From assembly GCA_018697195.1 (NCBI GenBank), contig CM031878.1, positions 38,407,737-38,471,736 on the forward strand: DNA of 64,000 bases, given 5' to 3'. Made by a program: the position numbers and the translations under genes. Position 1 is the stretch's first letter; each line of letters begins with the position of its first letter. Under the pieces are notes generated by a model, which did no database searches, was not told where the DNA came from, and saw only the letters and a list, made by a program, of their open reading frames with translations. Shown piece by piece: positions 9,801 to 22,308 of this stretch. This DNA is from Certhia americana (Eukaryota > Chordata > Aves > Passeriformes > Certhiidae).

Positions 9801-11851
9801 TCAGCAACAGAATCGACCAAAGCCTGAATTCAACATCCGGAAGCCAGAATCCACTGTTCCTTCCAAAGCAGTGGTGATTCACAAGTCAAAATACAGTGAC
9901 GATGTAAGCACTGCCTCAGGAGTTCTGTAAACTCCCTTTTATGCCCAGGCTTAGGAAACTGTCTCTATTTTTTTTTTCCCTACTAGTTTTAGTATAATCT
10001 GAATAGGCAAGAAAACAGTATCTAAACTCTATCACTGTAATGACATGTGCCCCAAAACTGGCTTTAAATTGTGTGTTCAATTATTTTGTCTCAGATCATT
10101 GCCCCTATTTTCTATGCAAACATGTATCAAGTTGTTCTACTTTATACCTCAGCTGCTGCCACCTGTGTAGGTCTCTGGTAATGCTGCTAGAAAAACTTGG
10201 TTTATGAAACTTGATTTACTATATATTTACTTTCCTTAGTTTGAATCTTTGCCAGTATACACTTGCATGATAACTGTAAGAGTAAGTAGCTTATGTCTGA
10301 TGCTCTATTCCCTTTGAAAACCTCCTAGATTATATTTCTGACAAACCTCTTCAGTATTATGGAGTTGGTACAGAAACTTCTGTTGCCAGAATCTGAGCCA
10401 ACAAAGAACTATCCCAGGCACCTGGGGAACTGCAATTATCTCATCCGTGTTAAAATCCTGTGCAAGTTAAGGCCTGTCTTCTACTCTAGATGCCATCTTG
10501 GTTCATCTGCTGCTTAGTGTATAATCTAAGTGTGAATGTGTATCTGGGAGGGGTGAAGCTCACACATGGAAACTGTAGGCTTTAATCAGATCTCCTTTTT
10601 AGTTGCAAAAAGAAGACTTTGAAGATGATTCTCATGTCTTTCGAAAACCAGTGAATGATATAACTTCTCAGCTGGATATTAATTTTGGGAGTCTTCCTCG
10701 CCCTGGCCGTGGATCAAGAGGAGCACGAGGTGGTCGTGGTCGTGGCAGAAGATCTGAAGAGACAGAACCTCGACCAGAAGCAGTGGTAATGGATTTTATG
10801 GTGGTGGTGGTTGATTTGGTTTTGTGGTTTGGTTTTTTTCCTGTTGATGGTGTTTGTGTGTGTCCTGCCTGTTTCCGTGTGGAATTTTGGTTTCTGTAAT
10901 GACAGACTTATTTCTAATTCCTGTCTCATAATATGTTGTCCTGCATATTGAGTTCCCGGCCTATATAATATTACTTGAAATTAAATACTGATCCAGGCTC
11001 ACAGTTCTTAACACATATGTTTCGAAAAGTCTGATTACTAGATGCACTAATGGTAACTAGAGGAAAGGATGCAATGAGTTTTCATATAAATTGGAGAGTA
11101 ATTAAAATAACTAAAGGCTTGTATCTCTTTGAAAAAATTCAGTGTGATACAATAATACTTTGATTACTGACCAGTAAGGTCAGTAAATCTGTAATCCTAC
11201 AGAATGATTGTGTTCCATATAACCATTATAAAAAACTTGCACTTATCTTTTCTTTTGGGAAAGAAAAGCATTTGCACACTGGAGAATGGCATCTTTATTC
11301 TTCATACTTACAGAAGCTTTACTGTGACTAAAATGCCTTAAGACCAGGAACTTTCAGAATGGAAGTGTTGATGCATTTGTTTCATCTGGAAGAAAATGGT
11401 TCTTTATCGTAACAGATCAGAGAGATTAAAACTACCACCCAATATGTTCAGTAGTTCTACAATATAAAAATATAGTGATGCTGCTTCTAAAATACACAGA
11501 AATTTGCTTGAGACTGCTTTATTTTTTTCTTCATTCGGTGCTGCAGAACTTGTGCCCTTCTGGTCCTCTCTCAGGCAGCATTATAAAAACATTTGTACTG
11601 AAAAGAATTATAGCAGTCATAAGTTCTGAGATAAGTTTGTGATAGTGAGGGATACAATTTGGGTAGAAGTAGCATTTAGTCATAGTAGCATTTGAGTAGA
11701 AGAATGAACCTTTTTGAGAGTAAAATATGTATACATAGCTGTCAGATACTTTTGAAATGCATTGATTTTTATAAGACTTCTTCTTTCTTTATAGGTGCAG
11801 CTTGTTGCTCCTAATCCCAATGATCCTGAGGATTTTCCGGCTTTAGCTTGA
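699..11851 (+). CDS. HABP4: HABP4 (hyaluronan-binding protein 4, Ki-1/57), 3' part, six coding exons
   Basis: Joined exons 699-857, 1062-1133, 3043-3126, 9735-9903, 10603-10785 and 11795-11851 give one open frame of about 241 residues ending at TGA 11849-11851; the N-terminal part lies upstream of the window. Seen in order: an RGG-rich box (residues ~12-32), a divergent linker with GGGGAH (~63-68), an acidic stretch, the family core [11 protein letters not shown] followed by EFNIRKPES and KAVVIHKSK, then [10 protein letters not shown] and [12 protein letters not shown], a second RGG box and the terminal DPEDFPALA. The family (HABP4/SERBP1) binds RNA and ribosomes; HABP4 and SERBP1 are known to sit on inactive ribosomes with eEF2, and the RGG boxes are arginine-methylation targets. 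HABP4 rather than SERBP1 is chosen because of [18 protein letters not shown], the diverged HNWG motif and the convergent CDC14B neighbour. All introns have GT/AG ends. Human HABP4 is about 413 residues, so roughly 60% is in view. Confidence 0.95.
1062..1133 (+). CDS. HABP4: HABP4 coding exon, linker (72 nt, in-frame cassette)
   Basis: The acceptor is TTTTCCTCTCTAG and the donor ATGAG|GTTTGT, which is weak at positions +3 to +5. The peptide [15 protein letters not shown] is followed by ICRTIKHDM, where SERBP1 has HNWGTVKDEL. HABP4 orthologues are known to be diverged here (human HABP4 also lacks HNWG), so this looks like family drift rather than decay. Length 72 nt with phase 2 at both ends means that skipping keeps the frame. 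Confidence 0.83.
1134..3042 (+). other. HABP4: HABP4 intron with G/T-rich tract and decoy acceptor
   Basis: The intron starts with GTTTGT and ends in TTTTAG. Its last 350 bases hold the G-rich tract (2713-2907) and a second acceptor-like CCAG at 2963-2966. The rest is AT-rich and featureless. Confidence 0.75.
2713..2907 (+). repeat. G/T-rich low-complexity tract with G-quadruplex motif
   Basis: About 195 bases of almost only G and T, mostly T-runs broken by GGG to GGGGGG. At 2826-2851 it reads G3-A-G3-T5-G6-T5-G3, which meets the usual four-run rule for a G-quadruplex. It lies on the sense strand of HABP4, 136 bases before the 3043 exon. Confidence 0.85.
3043..3126 (+). CDS. HABP4: HABP4 coding exon, acidic linker (84 nt, in-frame cassette)
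   Basis: The acceptor is TTACTGTTTTAG and the donor AGCAA|GTACAGT. The donor is not ideal but joins exactly in phase to the next exon (AA|A, Lys). The peptide is [18 protein letters not shown] followed by [11 protein letters not shown], an acidic Thr/Ser/Pro-rich linker as expected in this family before the EMTLDEW core. A second acceptor-like site lies 76 bases upstream (2965-2966). The 3' boundary is less certain than for the other exons. Confidence 0.78.
4584..4616 (+). repeat. Inverted repeat (hairpin, one bulge)
   Basis: TTTGAGGGGTGTCA, a 6-base loop, then TGACACCCTCAAA. The arms pair over 13 positions with one bulged G. It is in the 6.6-kb HABP4 intron; no RNA family is recognised. Confidence 0.6.
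7165..7216. repeat. Perfect 16-bp inverted repeat with 20-nt loop
   Basis: TTTGGAACAGATGTTA (7165-7180) and its exact reverse complement (7201-7216) flank a 20-base spacer. The RNA from either strand would form a 52-nt hairpin. It lies in the 6.6-kb HABP4 intron. It could be a chance or decayed transposon-like inverted repeat, or a short RNA hairpin; I recognise no family. Confidence 0.7.
9735..9903 (+). CDS. HABP4: HABP4 coding exon with [11 protein letters not shown] core
   Basis: The acceptor is CAACTTCTAG and the donor GACGAT|GTAAGC. The exon opens with the base completing a Lys codon, then [20 protein letters not shown], the [15 protein letters not shown] segment and [11 protein letters not shown]. 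This is the most diagnostic part of the HABP4/SERBP1 family. The frame is open from 9637, upstream of the acceptor, but that part is intronic. Confidence 0.96.
9904..10602 (+). other. HABP4: HABP4 intron
   Basis: 699-base intron from GTAAGC to TTTTTAG with ordinary AT-rich content and no other feature seen. Confidence 0.85.
10603..10785 (+). CDS. HABP4: HABP4 coding exon with second RGG box
   Basis: The acceptor is TCTCCTTTTTAG and the donor GCAGTG|GTAATG; 183 nt, phase 0 at both ends. The peptide runs [18 protein letters not shown], then [19 protein letters not shown], then an Arg/Gly run ([12 protein letters not shown]) and a short acidic tail. The second RGG box is a usual feature of HABP4 and SERBP1. 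Confidence 0.96.
10786..11794 (+). other. HABP4: HABP4 last intron
   Basis: About 1 kb, from GTAATG to TTTATAG. The first 90 bases are T/G-rich; nothing else is recognisable. Confidence 0.85.
11795..11851 (+). CDS. HABP4: HABP4 last coding exon
   Basis: The acceptor is TTCTTTCTTTATAG. The 57-nt coding part gives [18 protein letters not shown] and TGA. The [10 protein letters not shown] end is the conserved C terminus of the family. Phase 0 agrees with the preceding exon. Confidence 0.96.
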   Translation: MQLVAPNPNDPEDFPALA

Positions 11852-12335
11852 AGACTCATCATGAATGGTGGTGTCTCAAAGTTGCTTTGTAGCTATGAAG
11901 AGACCAGTTCTATGCTGGTGTGGATCAAGGAAGCCTTTTTCCTTCTGGGAAGTTGTGTGGGTGTTTGGTGTGGAATGATTGCAGCTGTCTGCTAATAGAC
12001 TTGGGTTCTGGAAATACGGGTGCACTGGGATTCTGTCACAAGTTCCAATGTCTGCCTCCATTTGTGAAGCCTATGGGAAGGCTTACAGTACTTCCCTACT
12101 AGGCTTCAAGTGAAGTTAAAGGGAAGAGTGTTTAAAAATGTATATATAGAGATTATATCAAGTTCTCTGTGACATTATGGTGAAATATATACTGTACAAC
12201 ACAATCTATGATTGGGACTCAATTTCACTGTATAGTTAAAAGCTGCTTCCTTTGGGTGAAGTGTATATTTCAGACAGTTGCAAGTTGCAGTTCTTCAGAG
12301 TTTGGAAAATAAAGAAAAGTGCACATTGGTTTGGG
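11852..12335 (+). other. HABP4: HABP4 3' UTR (proximal form)
   Basis: AT-rich sequence after the stop codon, without coding character. It ends around a canonical AATAAA followed by a G/T-rich stretch, the expected order for cleavage and polyadenylation. A longer 3' UTR using a distal site cannot be excluded. Confidence 0.6.
12308..12313 (+). terminator. HABP4: Polyadenylation signal AATAAA of HABP4
   Basis: Perfect AATAAA about 457 bases after the stop, with a G/T-rich downstream element (TTGGTTTGGGTTTGAGG) at about 12327-12343. It is the best such combination close to the stop codon. Confidence 0.65.
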
Positions 12336-14471
12336 TTTGAGGTATTATTTAAAAGAGTTAGAGTGGTAGGTGGAAGCTTTGGCTATTTGGATGTAGTCCA
12401 AAAAGTGGGGAAAAAAGTGGGAGAAAAAACCCAAACCCTGAACATCAGTCTGTACTCACCAAAATAAGTGAACATCTCTCTAAATGGAAGTGATCTTTAA
12501 AACCAAGGCAGCATGCTTGAATTAACAATTAATTGAATTAATGCTTTGAATTAACACCTAACCATAAGTCTTACTTCAGTAACAAGATGTAGCCTGCAAT
12601 TTCTTTGAAGAAAAGGTAAAATAAGAATTTTGATCTAAAGACAGAACTAAATTATTAAGGAAGCTTTTTGTTTTAGGAGGAACAAGTAACTAAAATGTTT
12701 CATGCCTTACCAAGAAACTTGTGATGTTGGGGATAGGGTGCAATGTTTTTTCATTGCAGCTTTAACATACTTGAGCCAGATTTTCTGTTTCCTGTCCAAG
12801 TGGACACTGAGAGCCATTCTGGGGGATCTGAGAGAAACAAGAAAAATGGTGCCAGAGGTGATGACAGAAAAAAAAAGAGAGGACAAGCACACTGGACATT
12901 TTGGAAGCTGCTGTCAGCCTCACCGGCGTCTTCAAATGCCTGCTCAACTTGAACACTTCCTTTCAATTTACTGGGAAAGCAGATGACTATGAACCTTTCA
13001 TGTTTTCCAGTTCTGTGCCTCATTTCTTTTCAGTCTCCTTTGAGAGCAAATAGCACATAAAACTTAGAAAAACAAGTTTTTCATCGGAGTAAGTTCTAAG
13101 AATACTCACAATCTTAAGACTTTTGTCACTGATAAGGCTTAACTCAAATAGGATGTAATCATCCTAGAGAGACTCTTCTCTATATGCTCTAAACAGATGG
13201 TCTGCAGAGTAGTTCAGCCCAAAGGATTTTTCTTTTACATTGTTAATTTACTTATATGACAATTTGCTATAACATGAGATTTTGTCTTCTTCATTAAGTT
13301 CATTGTAGTGGCAAAGAGATGCTCTGATTTGTAGTAGGAAGAATGTGCAAAAGCAAAGTGCTGGTGTTAGAGGAACCCATGCTGCTGCTATTTGAGTAAC
13401 TGAACGGGATGAAATAATGCATGACTCCTTCACTTTGTAGTCACAAAGTGTTACTTTAAATCACTGCAGTTTTAAGATTTACCTAATGCTGCCCTTTTTA
13501 CAGGTGTTGTTTCTGCCAAAAATGGCAGTTTAATCAATGTGGAATAGAATTTTATCTGTGGCATTCTTGGAATATTTTGCTTGTTCTTCCCTTCTTGTCC
13601 CCATTTTCCCATTGTACAGGGAAGAATGTGTCTGAATTTTTATTTGAATTTTTACTTGTCAGAATGAGTGTATGCATAGAGATGTGGAGAGCTTCTTTGC
13701 AGGGCTTCCTTCTATTTCCTGTCATGTTTTGAGTGTAGCCTTCCCTTCTACTAAGACTTTTTTGCTAAGAAAATTGTTCATATACTTAAAAGTAACCCTC
13801 CCTTTTTCTCCTAAAAATTTAAATATTTGCTATGTTGTGCTACTGGGCTCAATCTGCTGTGATGTATTCAGTTTAGTTCTGACTGTTCTCTGGGAAGGCT
13901 GAAAGAATTGTTTTGTTTTTCAATCTCCTTCCTGCTGTTGCAAAGTTACTGTTTATTCCTCTAACTTTGATCTGCCTTGCAAAACAGAATGACAAATAGG
14001 TATAGGTTTGTTGGAGCCTAGATTTCTGAGAAGTATTTCTCTGCATGTTTTAAGGGATCCAAATCCCCTGACAAACACTGTTTTTAACTTTTGTCCATGG
14101 AAAAGGCTTCCTAGGCTCTGGGATGTAGCAGAGCTTTCAAGAACGTGGATTAGATAGTAGCATAATATGTAGATTATCACAGGGTGAGAAATTTAGATTT
14201 CTGGGTTTGTTAGAATGGTAAGCAGATGAAGACAAGATGGAAGATCCTTGTGGGTTCTAGGCTTCTTTCTCCTTCATCTGCTCCATATTCTGCAGTGTTT
14301 GGAACACAAAACTATTGGTTAGAATTTGCCACAGTATAGAATCATGTGAATATGGAATTAGTTATTGGAAGACAAAGAGAAATAATGTACGTTCTTGGTG
14401 ATAATTGGATGAATTATCTTTAAGAGTGTTTGAACCCGTGTGTTTGGGGGACATTTTGATGCTTTTCTCCT

Positions 14472-14502
14472 GCACACCAGGCTGTTGTTAAGCCTGGTGT
14501 GC
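14472..14502. repeat. Perfect 12-bp inverted repeat, 7-nt loop
   Basis: GCACACCAGGCT, loop GTTGTTA, AGCCTGGTGTGC. The stem is perfect and relatively GC-rich for this AT-rich neighbourhood. It is intergenic, about 2.2 kb after the HABP4 polyadenylation signal, and is not followed by a T-run. Confidence 0.7.
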
Positions 14503-15702
14503 TGAAACTCAAGAAAATAATAACCTAAAGACTGAGAGAAAAGCCAAGAGTCCACTTTGCTTTTTTCTTAACAAGGACTTGTGAAAGCATATCTGTATAA
14601 TCCACTTTCGGTCAGCAGATTGTTAAACTTCTGGTTAAAAGGAAAAAAGGCTGGTTACAAGACTATTTAATTAAAAACAGAACAAACCAACCAACTGAAA
14701 CTAAAAAGTACAACCTATCCAATCCAAAACTTCGTGAGAATATTTAGTGTAATTGATTACTGCTTAAACCAGAAGTTTCTTAGAGCACCTGTGTGACAAT
14801 TTTATTTTTCAGTCTGTCAGACTTGAATATGGCTTAAGAGTTTTTCTAGTTGATGGTATATCCAAATATAGAAATTATTAATTGTAAGTGATGACAGTGA
14901 TGCAATTTCTTTGCCTAGCTGTGAAAACAGAACTGTAAATCTCTGTCATCTGTCATATTTAAGGTACCAGAATAGCTGTATCTGTTAAGCACAGATTTGC
15001 TGCTGTCAGTCCTGGTGTAGCTTTACTCCTTCATGTAAAGCTGTTGGCAGCAGGTATAAATACATACACAAACACTAGTAGAACATGGCATGCATATTAA
15101 GGAGAGATTAAATTGTGTTGCAGGTCTTAGTCATGTTATTATTTAATACACTACTACCAGCTACTCTATGGATTAATGTAGTGAGAGGCCTAGGATAAAC
15201 TGCTACATTTCCAATTTGTTTTAGATTCATGTAAGTCACAGTAATTTTGCAAAAAAAAAGGAATTCACCTCTCTCCATGACTATCATTTACATATGATAG
15301 TGCTGATATGAGGCAGTCCAGTTGAATCATATGCAGTGCTATCGCTTAAGATTGGCAAGCATATGTTAATATGAAAGTGCCTTTAAAAGAAAGAGAGAAA
15401 TGTCTGTGCTTAAGAATACCAAAGAATGAATAAAAAGACTCAGAATTAAAAACTGCTGAGTTGATAAATAGGAATTTTGAGCCCATGAGAAATGAGCTTT
15501 CAGCTGGTTACGCTTTTTTTTGTATGAAAATAGGCCTTGGGGTATAAGTGTGTGTTGGGCCCAAAATCTGTACCTCTAGTACACTTATGCCATTAAGATT
15601 AAGAATAATCTTATATTACTATTTTTTCCATAAGTTTTCTTTTTTTTTCTATAGCTGTCACAGGCACATATAGACACATTTATATAAAAAACCCAAATAC
15701 AA

Positions 15703-15744
15703 GTGTATATATAGACACACACACACATATATATATATATATAG
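15703..15744. repeat. Compound TA/CA dinucleotide microsatellite
   Basis: Short TA run, then a CA run, then a TA run of about nine units. Alternating purine/pyrimidine; likely polymorphic in length. Confidence 0.85.
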
Positions 15745-18700
15745 CATTGAAAGTAATGCAATGCTGACTCATTATCAGTGGATCAGTAATTGAATTTGAA
15801 ACATCTTTGCATAAAAAGTACATTTCAATCACTGAATAATGGGCATGAAATCAGAGCTTTTTTTTCATATCTTAGCATATGCTGAGCAAGTAAAGAACAG
15901 TTTGTGCTTGGAGTGGGGGGCAGCCTTCAATCTTTGGAAGAAGTAACAACTGTTACACTTTGGCTGTGTTACTTAGAATTTGACTTGAATACGTTATATC
16001 TTCAGCAGCATTTTATTTCTCTAAAAACAAATGTCTTTTTTGAATTTGTGATACAAGTGTTGCAGATAGCTGTGTCTTCAGCAAAGCCTGAGATGCTGCA
16101 TCACATTTAATGACAGTGTTATGCTGGAGATGAACCAGCCCTGAATAAATGGAGTAAAGTTTCTGTTCTCCCTGTTTAGGTAACTAAACTAGTTACTAGT
16201 AAAACTAACTAGTGTGACTATTCATAATCTGTGTTCTGTTGTTTCTACGATGTTTTACAGCTAGTTAGCAGGACTCAGTAAGCTATTGCTTGCTTTTAGC
16301 AGTAGTAGTTCCTCTATTGAGATTTGTACAGTAGTTACTGTTTGAATGAGAGATACTGAATTTTGTGTACTGTAATTGTATCAGCAGGACATCTCTGCCA
16401 AAATAGAAAAATAACAAGGTACAAAACTCTTTTTCTCATGCCAGAAAAGAATAATAAGCTGACATACTCTGATCCAGGAATTCTGTACTTGTTAGTTGTT
16501 TGGTTGTATTTCTGTTGCTTATGGATTGAGTGCTTCTTTTCAGAGCTTTTGCTAGCTCTAGGGAAGACTTGCAACCTTAGAAGCTACTGTGAGAAAAGTA
16601 AAACCTATTAACTTTTTTCAATGAAGCTGCCACCAGAGTGAAGGAATACCAGAGACTGGAAAGGTCTGATCAGTGGGAGGAGATCGAACTTAGGAAAATC
16701 AACATTAAACAGTAGTTCACTTTAAAATAGGTATGATGCTGGTGTAAAGAGTTGGAAACATGAAAGCAGGATAAATATCATGTGATGTAAGTACTGACTA
16801 GAGATTCAGTCCAGTGAGCATGCCATTTTGGGAAGAACAGTGAAAGATCAATCTACTTAAAGCAGAAAATGAACTCGGCAAGAAATGCAAATAGCTCTAG
16901 AGAAAAGCTGTGTTTAAAGGAGGGATAATGAGATTGAGCCCTTGTACTGTGTAGAAAACAATGGAATTATTCTGCTATCTTAAAAGAATGGCATCAAAGC
17001 ACTGAGAGAGGCAAAAGCAAGTTCACAAGGGTAAGAAGTAATGTTTCATTATTTACCCTTCTGCCACTGGTATCACTCTCACTTTGGATTTTCTTGCATT
17101 AGTAATAGCTGATGGCAAGGGTCTGTTCCCATTGTGCTGTCAGGGTACTAGGATTTTGGGGTTTGCCACTTTGCCTTGTTAGTGCTGTAACTGAGCTGTA
17201 GCAAGGGGCATGGTTGAAAGAGTTGGGAATTGGAGGTGCTAGTGACACAGAAGAGCTTTTCATCTGTTGCTGTGCTTTTTATGCAACAGGGCAACCACAT
17301 GCCGAGTTGAGGGATCAAAAACACCAGTGGCTGCTAGGCCTGTCTGGACTCTATCAGCCTTAAGGACTAGGACAGACTTTGATAGGGAGGACATGGACTG
17401 GGAATGGAGCTGTTCCAAGGACAGACTTTTTAGGTGCCTTCTTTCACCTCCTTCGTGACAGTCCAACACTTATGATAAGGCTCTTGGAAGTATCCCATGG
17501 ATGGGGGCTTGTCATGGTTAGTAACAGATTTACTTACTTGAAGGTTGTTCATGTCACATGGCATTTCTGGTTTAAAGTGATATAAAGTATACTGAAAACA
17601 CAAAAACATAGTATTAGATGTAATATAGCAATTGCAGATCTATCACAATAGCAATATGACTCCCTTAACCAGTCCCTATGCAATGCATCCTCACTGTCAC
17701 CATGTCAAGTGTCTCCAGGTGTCAGGAAGGCATGGGAGAGTTATCAGTTGGAGCCCACTGCTCTCTTTGAAATTCTTATGGCAGTTGTCTGGCTTTATGT
17801 TCTGTGTATTCATTCTCCCCACGCTGGTCAGGTCTTCTTTCTTGCTAAAGTTGTACTGGTCACTCAAACTTTGATAGCTATTTATCCAAAAACAAAGACC
17901 ACCCCATGTTCCCTTTGAGTTGAGATAAAGTAATCTTTGTAACTGCTCTGGTCCATCACTCCCTGAGCTTCAAGAGCACATCACCCTTGTCTGTGTTCTC
18001 TTGGCTTTATTCCATATTTAAGACTTATTAGTTAGTCACATCCATGTGAAAGCAACCCCAAAACCAGAAGTGCAAGTAAAAACATCTCTTCCTCAACAAA
18101 GCCTTGGTGAGATAGGTTTAAAGCTTCTCTCAAAAATCAGACTCAAGATTTCATGTGAAACAGTGCATTCTTTTTGCTATAGCATGTTTCTGTCTACTAC
18201 ATAAGCAATGTAGAAACTGCAATGCAAAGGAAAACGAAATAGACCCAAATTGGAGTTACTCAGAACTACTATGAACAGATTATTCTTGCAGTGCATTAAC
18301 TTCTCAATGGAATTGTCTTGGGCCACTGTTCCATTTTTTTGCTTTTAGTGGGATGCTTTTAGTCCTCTGCCCTCCCCTGCCCAGTGCCTGTTTCCTTAAA
18401 CTGCTAATGATGTGATAGGGCTTTAACTGTGTTTTCCTCTGGACATCACATGCATAAACCAGCGTTCTCCCAGGCAAAACCCACCACTCACTCTTGATCA
18501 GATAGCTTGTTTGTCAGGAAAAGATGCTTAAACATTCATTTAAGTTAGGAAAGGATCACCTTGCAACAGAACACAGATTTTCCAACTATAAAACTATCTT
18601 TGAGGCAAGCAATTTACTTGCTTGTCAAACAGGCTGTGCTTGGTGTGTGCAAATTCTGCGTTTTCTAATATAGGTAAGGGCGAAAAGAAGTATTTCAGTT

Positions 18701-20533
18701 GGTCTCTATTCTTTGCTGTTGGATATTTTCTTAAAAGACTAAGTTAGGCCATCACCAGTGCTTGTGCAAAAATCAGTGTTCTTAAAAATTTAATTCTTTT
18801 GGGAAGTCTTCACTGTCATGGTAAGTATCAAAGTATATAGTATTTAAGATAATAACTGTTTCTAAAAACTAATATAATTCTAGAGGAATTGTAGAAATAA
18901 TAACTAAAACCCCACTGATCTGTCTTACTATGCTTTTTTCACTGTGTAACAGTATCCCAACAGTTCAAATACAGGTTCTGTTTTCCAATGTGAGTTCCTG
19001 GAAATGTAGAGCCAGAAAATATCTATTTTTGAAATTTTAAAAATCTGTGTTTTAAAAATCTGTGCTTTAATTAAAGGTTTTCAGGCAGCTGAGTGTGTTG
19101 AATTTTTTTCAGTGTACATGTGAGTCAGTCTAGTACAGATATGATGGCTTTATGATAATGCGGGAAATAAAACAGAAAGAAACCTTCTAATTATTTTAAT
19201 TTTACACAATTCATGTTTACACTTCTCACTATTCAGTATTTTGTATAAAATCAAATGCAATCTGCAGTATTTTCATATGACACACAATGCATATTGAACT
19301 AATCAATATTACAAGATAATATGAAGCTTTATCTCAAAAATACTTTCAGCAAAATAAACTTTCGTTCTGTCAATCCAAGTTAAAAAAATATGATTAGAAA
19401 TATACAGTTTAAAAATAATCGGGATGAACAGTACTGATTAGTCAAGAAATTTTAGACCTTGATAGCCTGTACATGAGTTTATGTATGACAGTCTGCAAAC
19501 AATTAATATAAAAACTGCAGTGCAACAAACTGGTGAACAGCACGTTTATGTTTTGGTTTTTTTACAATCTTTTACTGTTTTAAATCAGCAGTGCTTCCTC
19601 TACTGTCATACTGGGGCAAAAAGACAAGGTCTAGATTAATGTTCAAGAATTTTTTGATGCTGTAATAGAAGGTAGCAGTTTCACCCAAGATATTACAGTT
19701 TTTGAGCGTGTAGTATCTTTTGAGTTAAGAGACTGAGGACGAATCCATCTGTCACATATTTGAAAGAGGCAAGAATTTCTAATGAGAATCTCCTAACAGA
19801 TGACAGCAAAAATAACTTCATTCAGCTGCTCTGTTTGACAAAGGTGATGCAGCTGCCACAACACATTCCATTTTGGCACATAACACTTCACAATTCAGAA
19901 AAGGTATAGAAACCAAGGACTTCCTCACCTATGCCCACTCTTCTTTCTTGTACCTAAGACACCTTTGGTATGGAATATCAAAAATGTTAGACAAAGTAAT
20001 AAAAATTCATAACAAAGTAAGCAGTACAATTCGATGGGGCACAGTGAGGTAATGAGCTATTTTCCATGTAAGGCTGTTTGGAAAGTTCAAATACAAAATC
20101 CCTTCAATATTTATGTGGTTTTCACTAAGCTACTGGGTGGTGGATGGGGTATCCTGAAACACCTTGATGCCAAATACTCGGTTTTGGTTTAGCTGGAGTT
20201 GTGTTACACAAATTTACTTCTGATGAACCTAGAAGTGCTAATGACTCTGCTAGTTACTTTAAATGAGGCAAATTCTGATTTGGAATTTGAAAGAGGTGAG
20301 AAAGAGACCAATTATTTTTAGCTTAAAAAAAGATGCTGAAAGAAGCAGCCCACCTGAGAGAAGGGCAAAGCCAAATACAGTAAATATTACTAAATCTTTT
20401 TTCTGATTCTCACTATTTCCATCCCTTTTGCCTTCCAAGATGAGATTTTGTTCAAAACTAAACATAGATTCATAGTTGCAGAACACACCTACTATTGTGG
20501 ATACCTGTATATAAATTTTTGCACAAGGGGCTT

Positions 20534-20689
20534 ACTAAAAAACCCGCTCAACTAAAAAAACCAACTTGAACCACATAACGACCACTAAAAAACTCTAATC
20601 AGCCAAACCAACCCCCTAAACTGAAACAACTCCAAAAAACCCAAATAACATCCCCCACAACAAAAAAAGCAACCCCATTCAAACCCCAA
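20534..20689. repeat. A/C-rich low-complexity tract
   Basis: About 155 bases with very few G or T, rich in AAAACC- and CCCAAA-like words. On the - strand, the CDC14B sense direction, it is G/T-rich. Confidence 0.75.
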
Positions 20690-22302
20690 GAAATTTTAAT
20701 TGCCTTATTAGGATGAAATCAGTCCCTTTCTTTTAGATGCTTTTTATCTGGAAGAAATGGGGGTGAAAAGGGAAGTTTAAGAAGAAAACATATTTTGAAA
20801 TTTGAGTATTTTTGAAAAATATTTTCAGTCTCAGCCTTCAATGGTCCATTATTTTGGATTACACCTTTTCTTTTTAATTTGTATTCATATTTGCTGGTTT
20901 TGACTATCTATGTGCATGGATATCACCTGTAAGCTTACACTTCACATCCTGTTTCCTCTCCAATTCATGATTCTCTTGCTAGAAAATGATTACAAACCAC
21001 CGTGTGATATTCATACTGGCATTCAAAAATCACCAGCCTAACAGAAGGCTGAGTTTCCATTTAAAAGGATTTAGATTGAAACTAGTGACTGAACATTCAC
21101 ATTCATTGAAATAAACTTTCCTTTCTCACAGAGGTAATTTGCATCTTTATAAAATTCAATTATGCCATTATTAACATTCAGATTTCTCAATTTCTTCCAC
21201 TTTCTACTGTGAGTCATTAAATCAACAGATAACCAATTCATACTTAAGGCTATGTGGTAACAGCCCTCATCTGAGGGATATGCAGCTACAACCATAAGCT
21301 CGTGAACAAGGGTATGTGTTTTGCAATGACATAATGTGAAAAGTAGTAGGAAAAAAATCCACTGTAGTCCTGTAGGGGATGAAAATTTCAGTCTCAAGCA
21401 GATTCCTCTAAAAATTACATTGCCTTTTAACAGAGGTAAATTGTAGTTCTTACAGTGCTAGGTGTCACAATTTTCACCTGCCCCTGAGTTCCACTACTCA
21501 GTTCTGCGGTACCCTTATTTTCCCTTTTTTCATGTGCTGCACTCATTAGGTGTCTCAGAGCTAAAAACCAGCACTGTCCACATGCTACCAAGCATACCAA
21601 TGAAATCTCGGGGGGAATTCTTACCTTTCCTATGGGATAATTTAAAGTTTCACATAAAGGACTTGATAGGAAAAGAAACAGTAATGTTTCAGTGATAAAA
21701 CATAATGACATTTCAATATGGCAGCACTGCTTTAAATGGTAGTGTTTTTCCTCCCCTTTAAAATCATACCAAATTTAAAGCAGTTATAACTAGTTCAAAG
21801 AGCAATTGGTTGTGAACAACTAAAAAGCTGTCACTATTAAAAACAAGTTAATCACTTACAATTAGTTTTTCCTAAATATACCATACAACCTTTGACAATA
21901 AAGCACTCTTTGGTGGACAATCATTACATTGTGTACTCAATACTGCAGCTTTATAAAAAACTTCATACAAAGTAAGAAAGAACACCCAATCAACACAGGA
22001 GAGTACCAATACTATTAGAAAAAAAAGCTTCCGTGGTTGATTCTCAGACTCAAGTGAAGATTTCAGCCCAGTCTGAATGCACAACACAGATTTATATACT
22101 TAAAAGCTCCCACCATCTGGTGGTCAGCAGCTATGTGATTGCCATCACAATTCATACACATGCATCATACATACTAGCAAGCCCTCTTTATAATAGAGAG
22201 CTTAAATATTTACACCTGAGTCTGAATGTATGTAGATTTTGTTGGTTTTGACAAAGTGTTAGCACGGTAGAAAAAGATCTACCAAACATGTTGACAGTTC
22301 AT

Positions 22303-22308
22303 TTTATT
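22303..22308 (-). terminator. CDC14B: Candidate CDC14B polyadenylation signal (AATAAA on - strand)
   Basis: TTTATT on the + strand is AATAAA on the - strand, about 2.1 kb beyond the candidate CDC14B stop at 24370. Vertebrate CDC14B 3' UTRs are long, so this is possible, but other sites farther left are equally possible and no cDNA is available here. Confidence 0.25.

Noticed and set aside
12702..13023. Several overlapping frames after the HABP4 3' UTR
   Set aside because: Frames on both strands in slightly GC-richer sequence; no recognisable protein.
17260..17918. Possible LTR or retroviral remnant, with TGTCATGGTTA at 17513
   Set aside because: A short resemblance to a bird LTR start only; no paired LTR, primer-binding site or polymerase motif seen.
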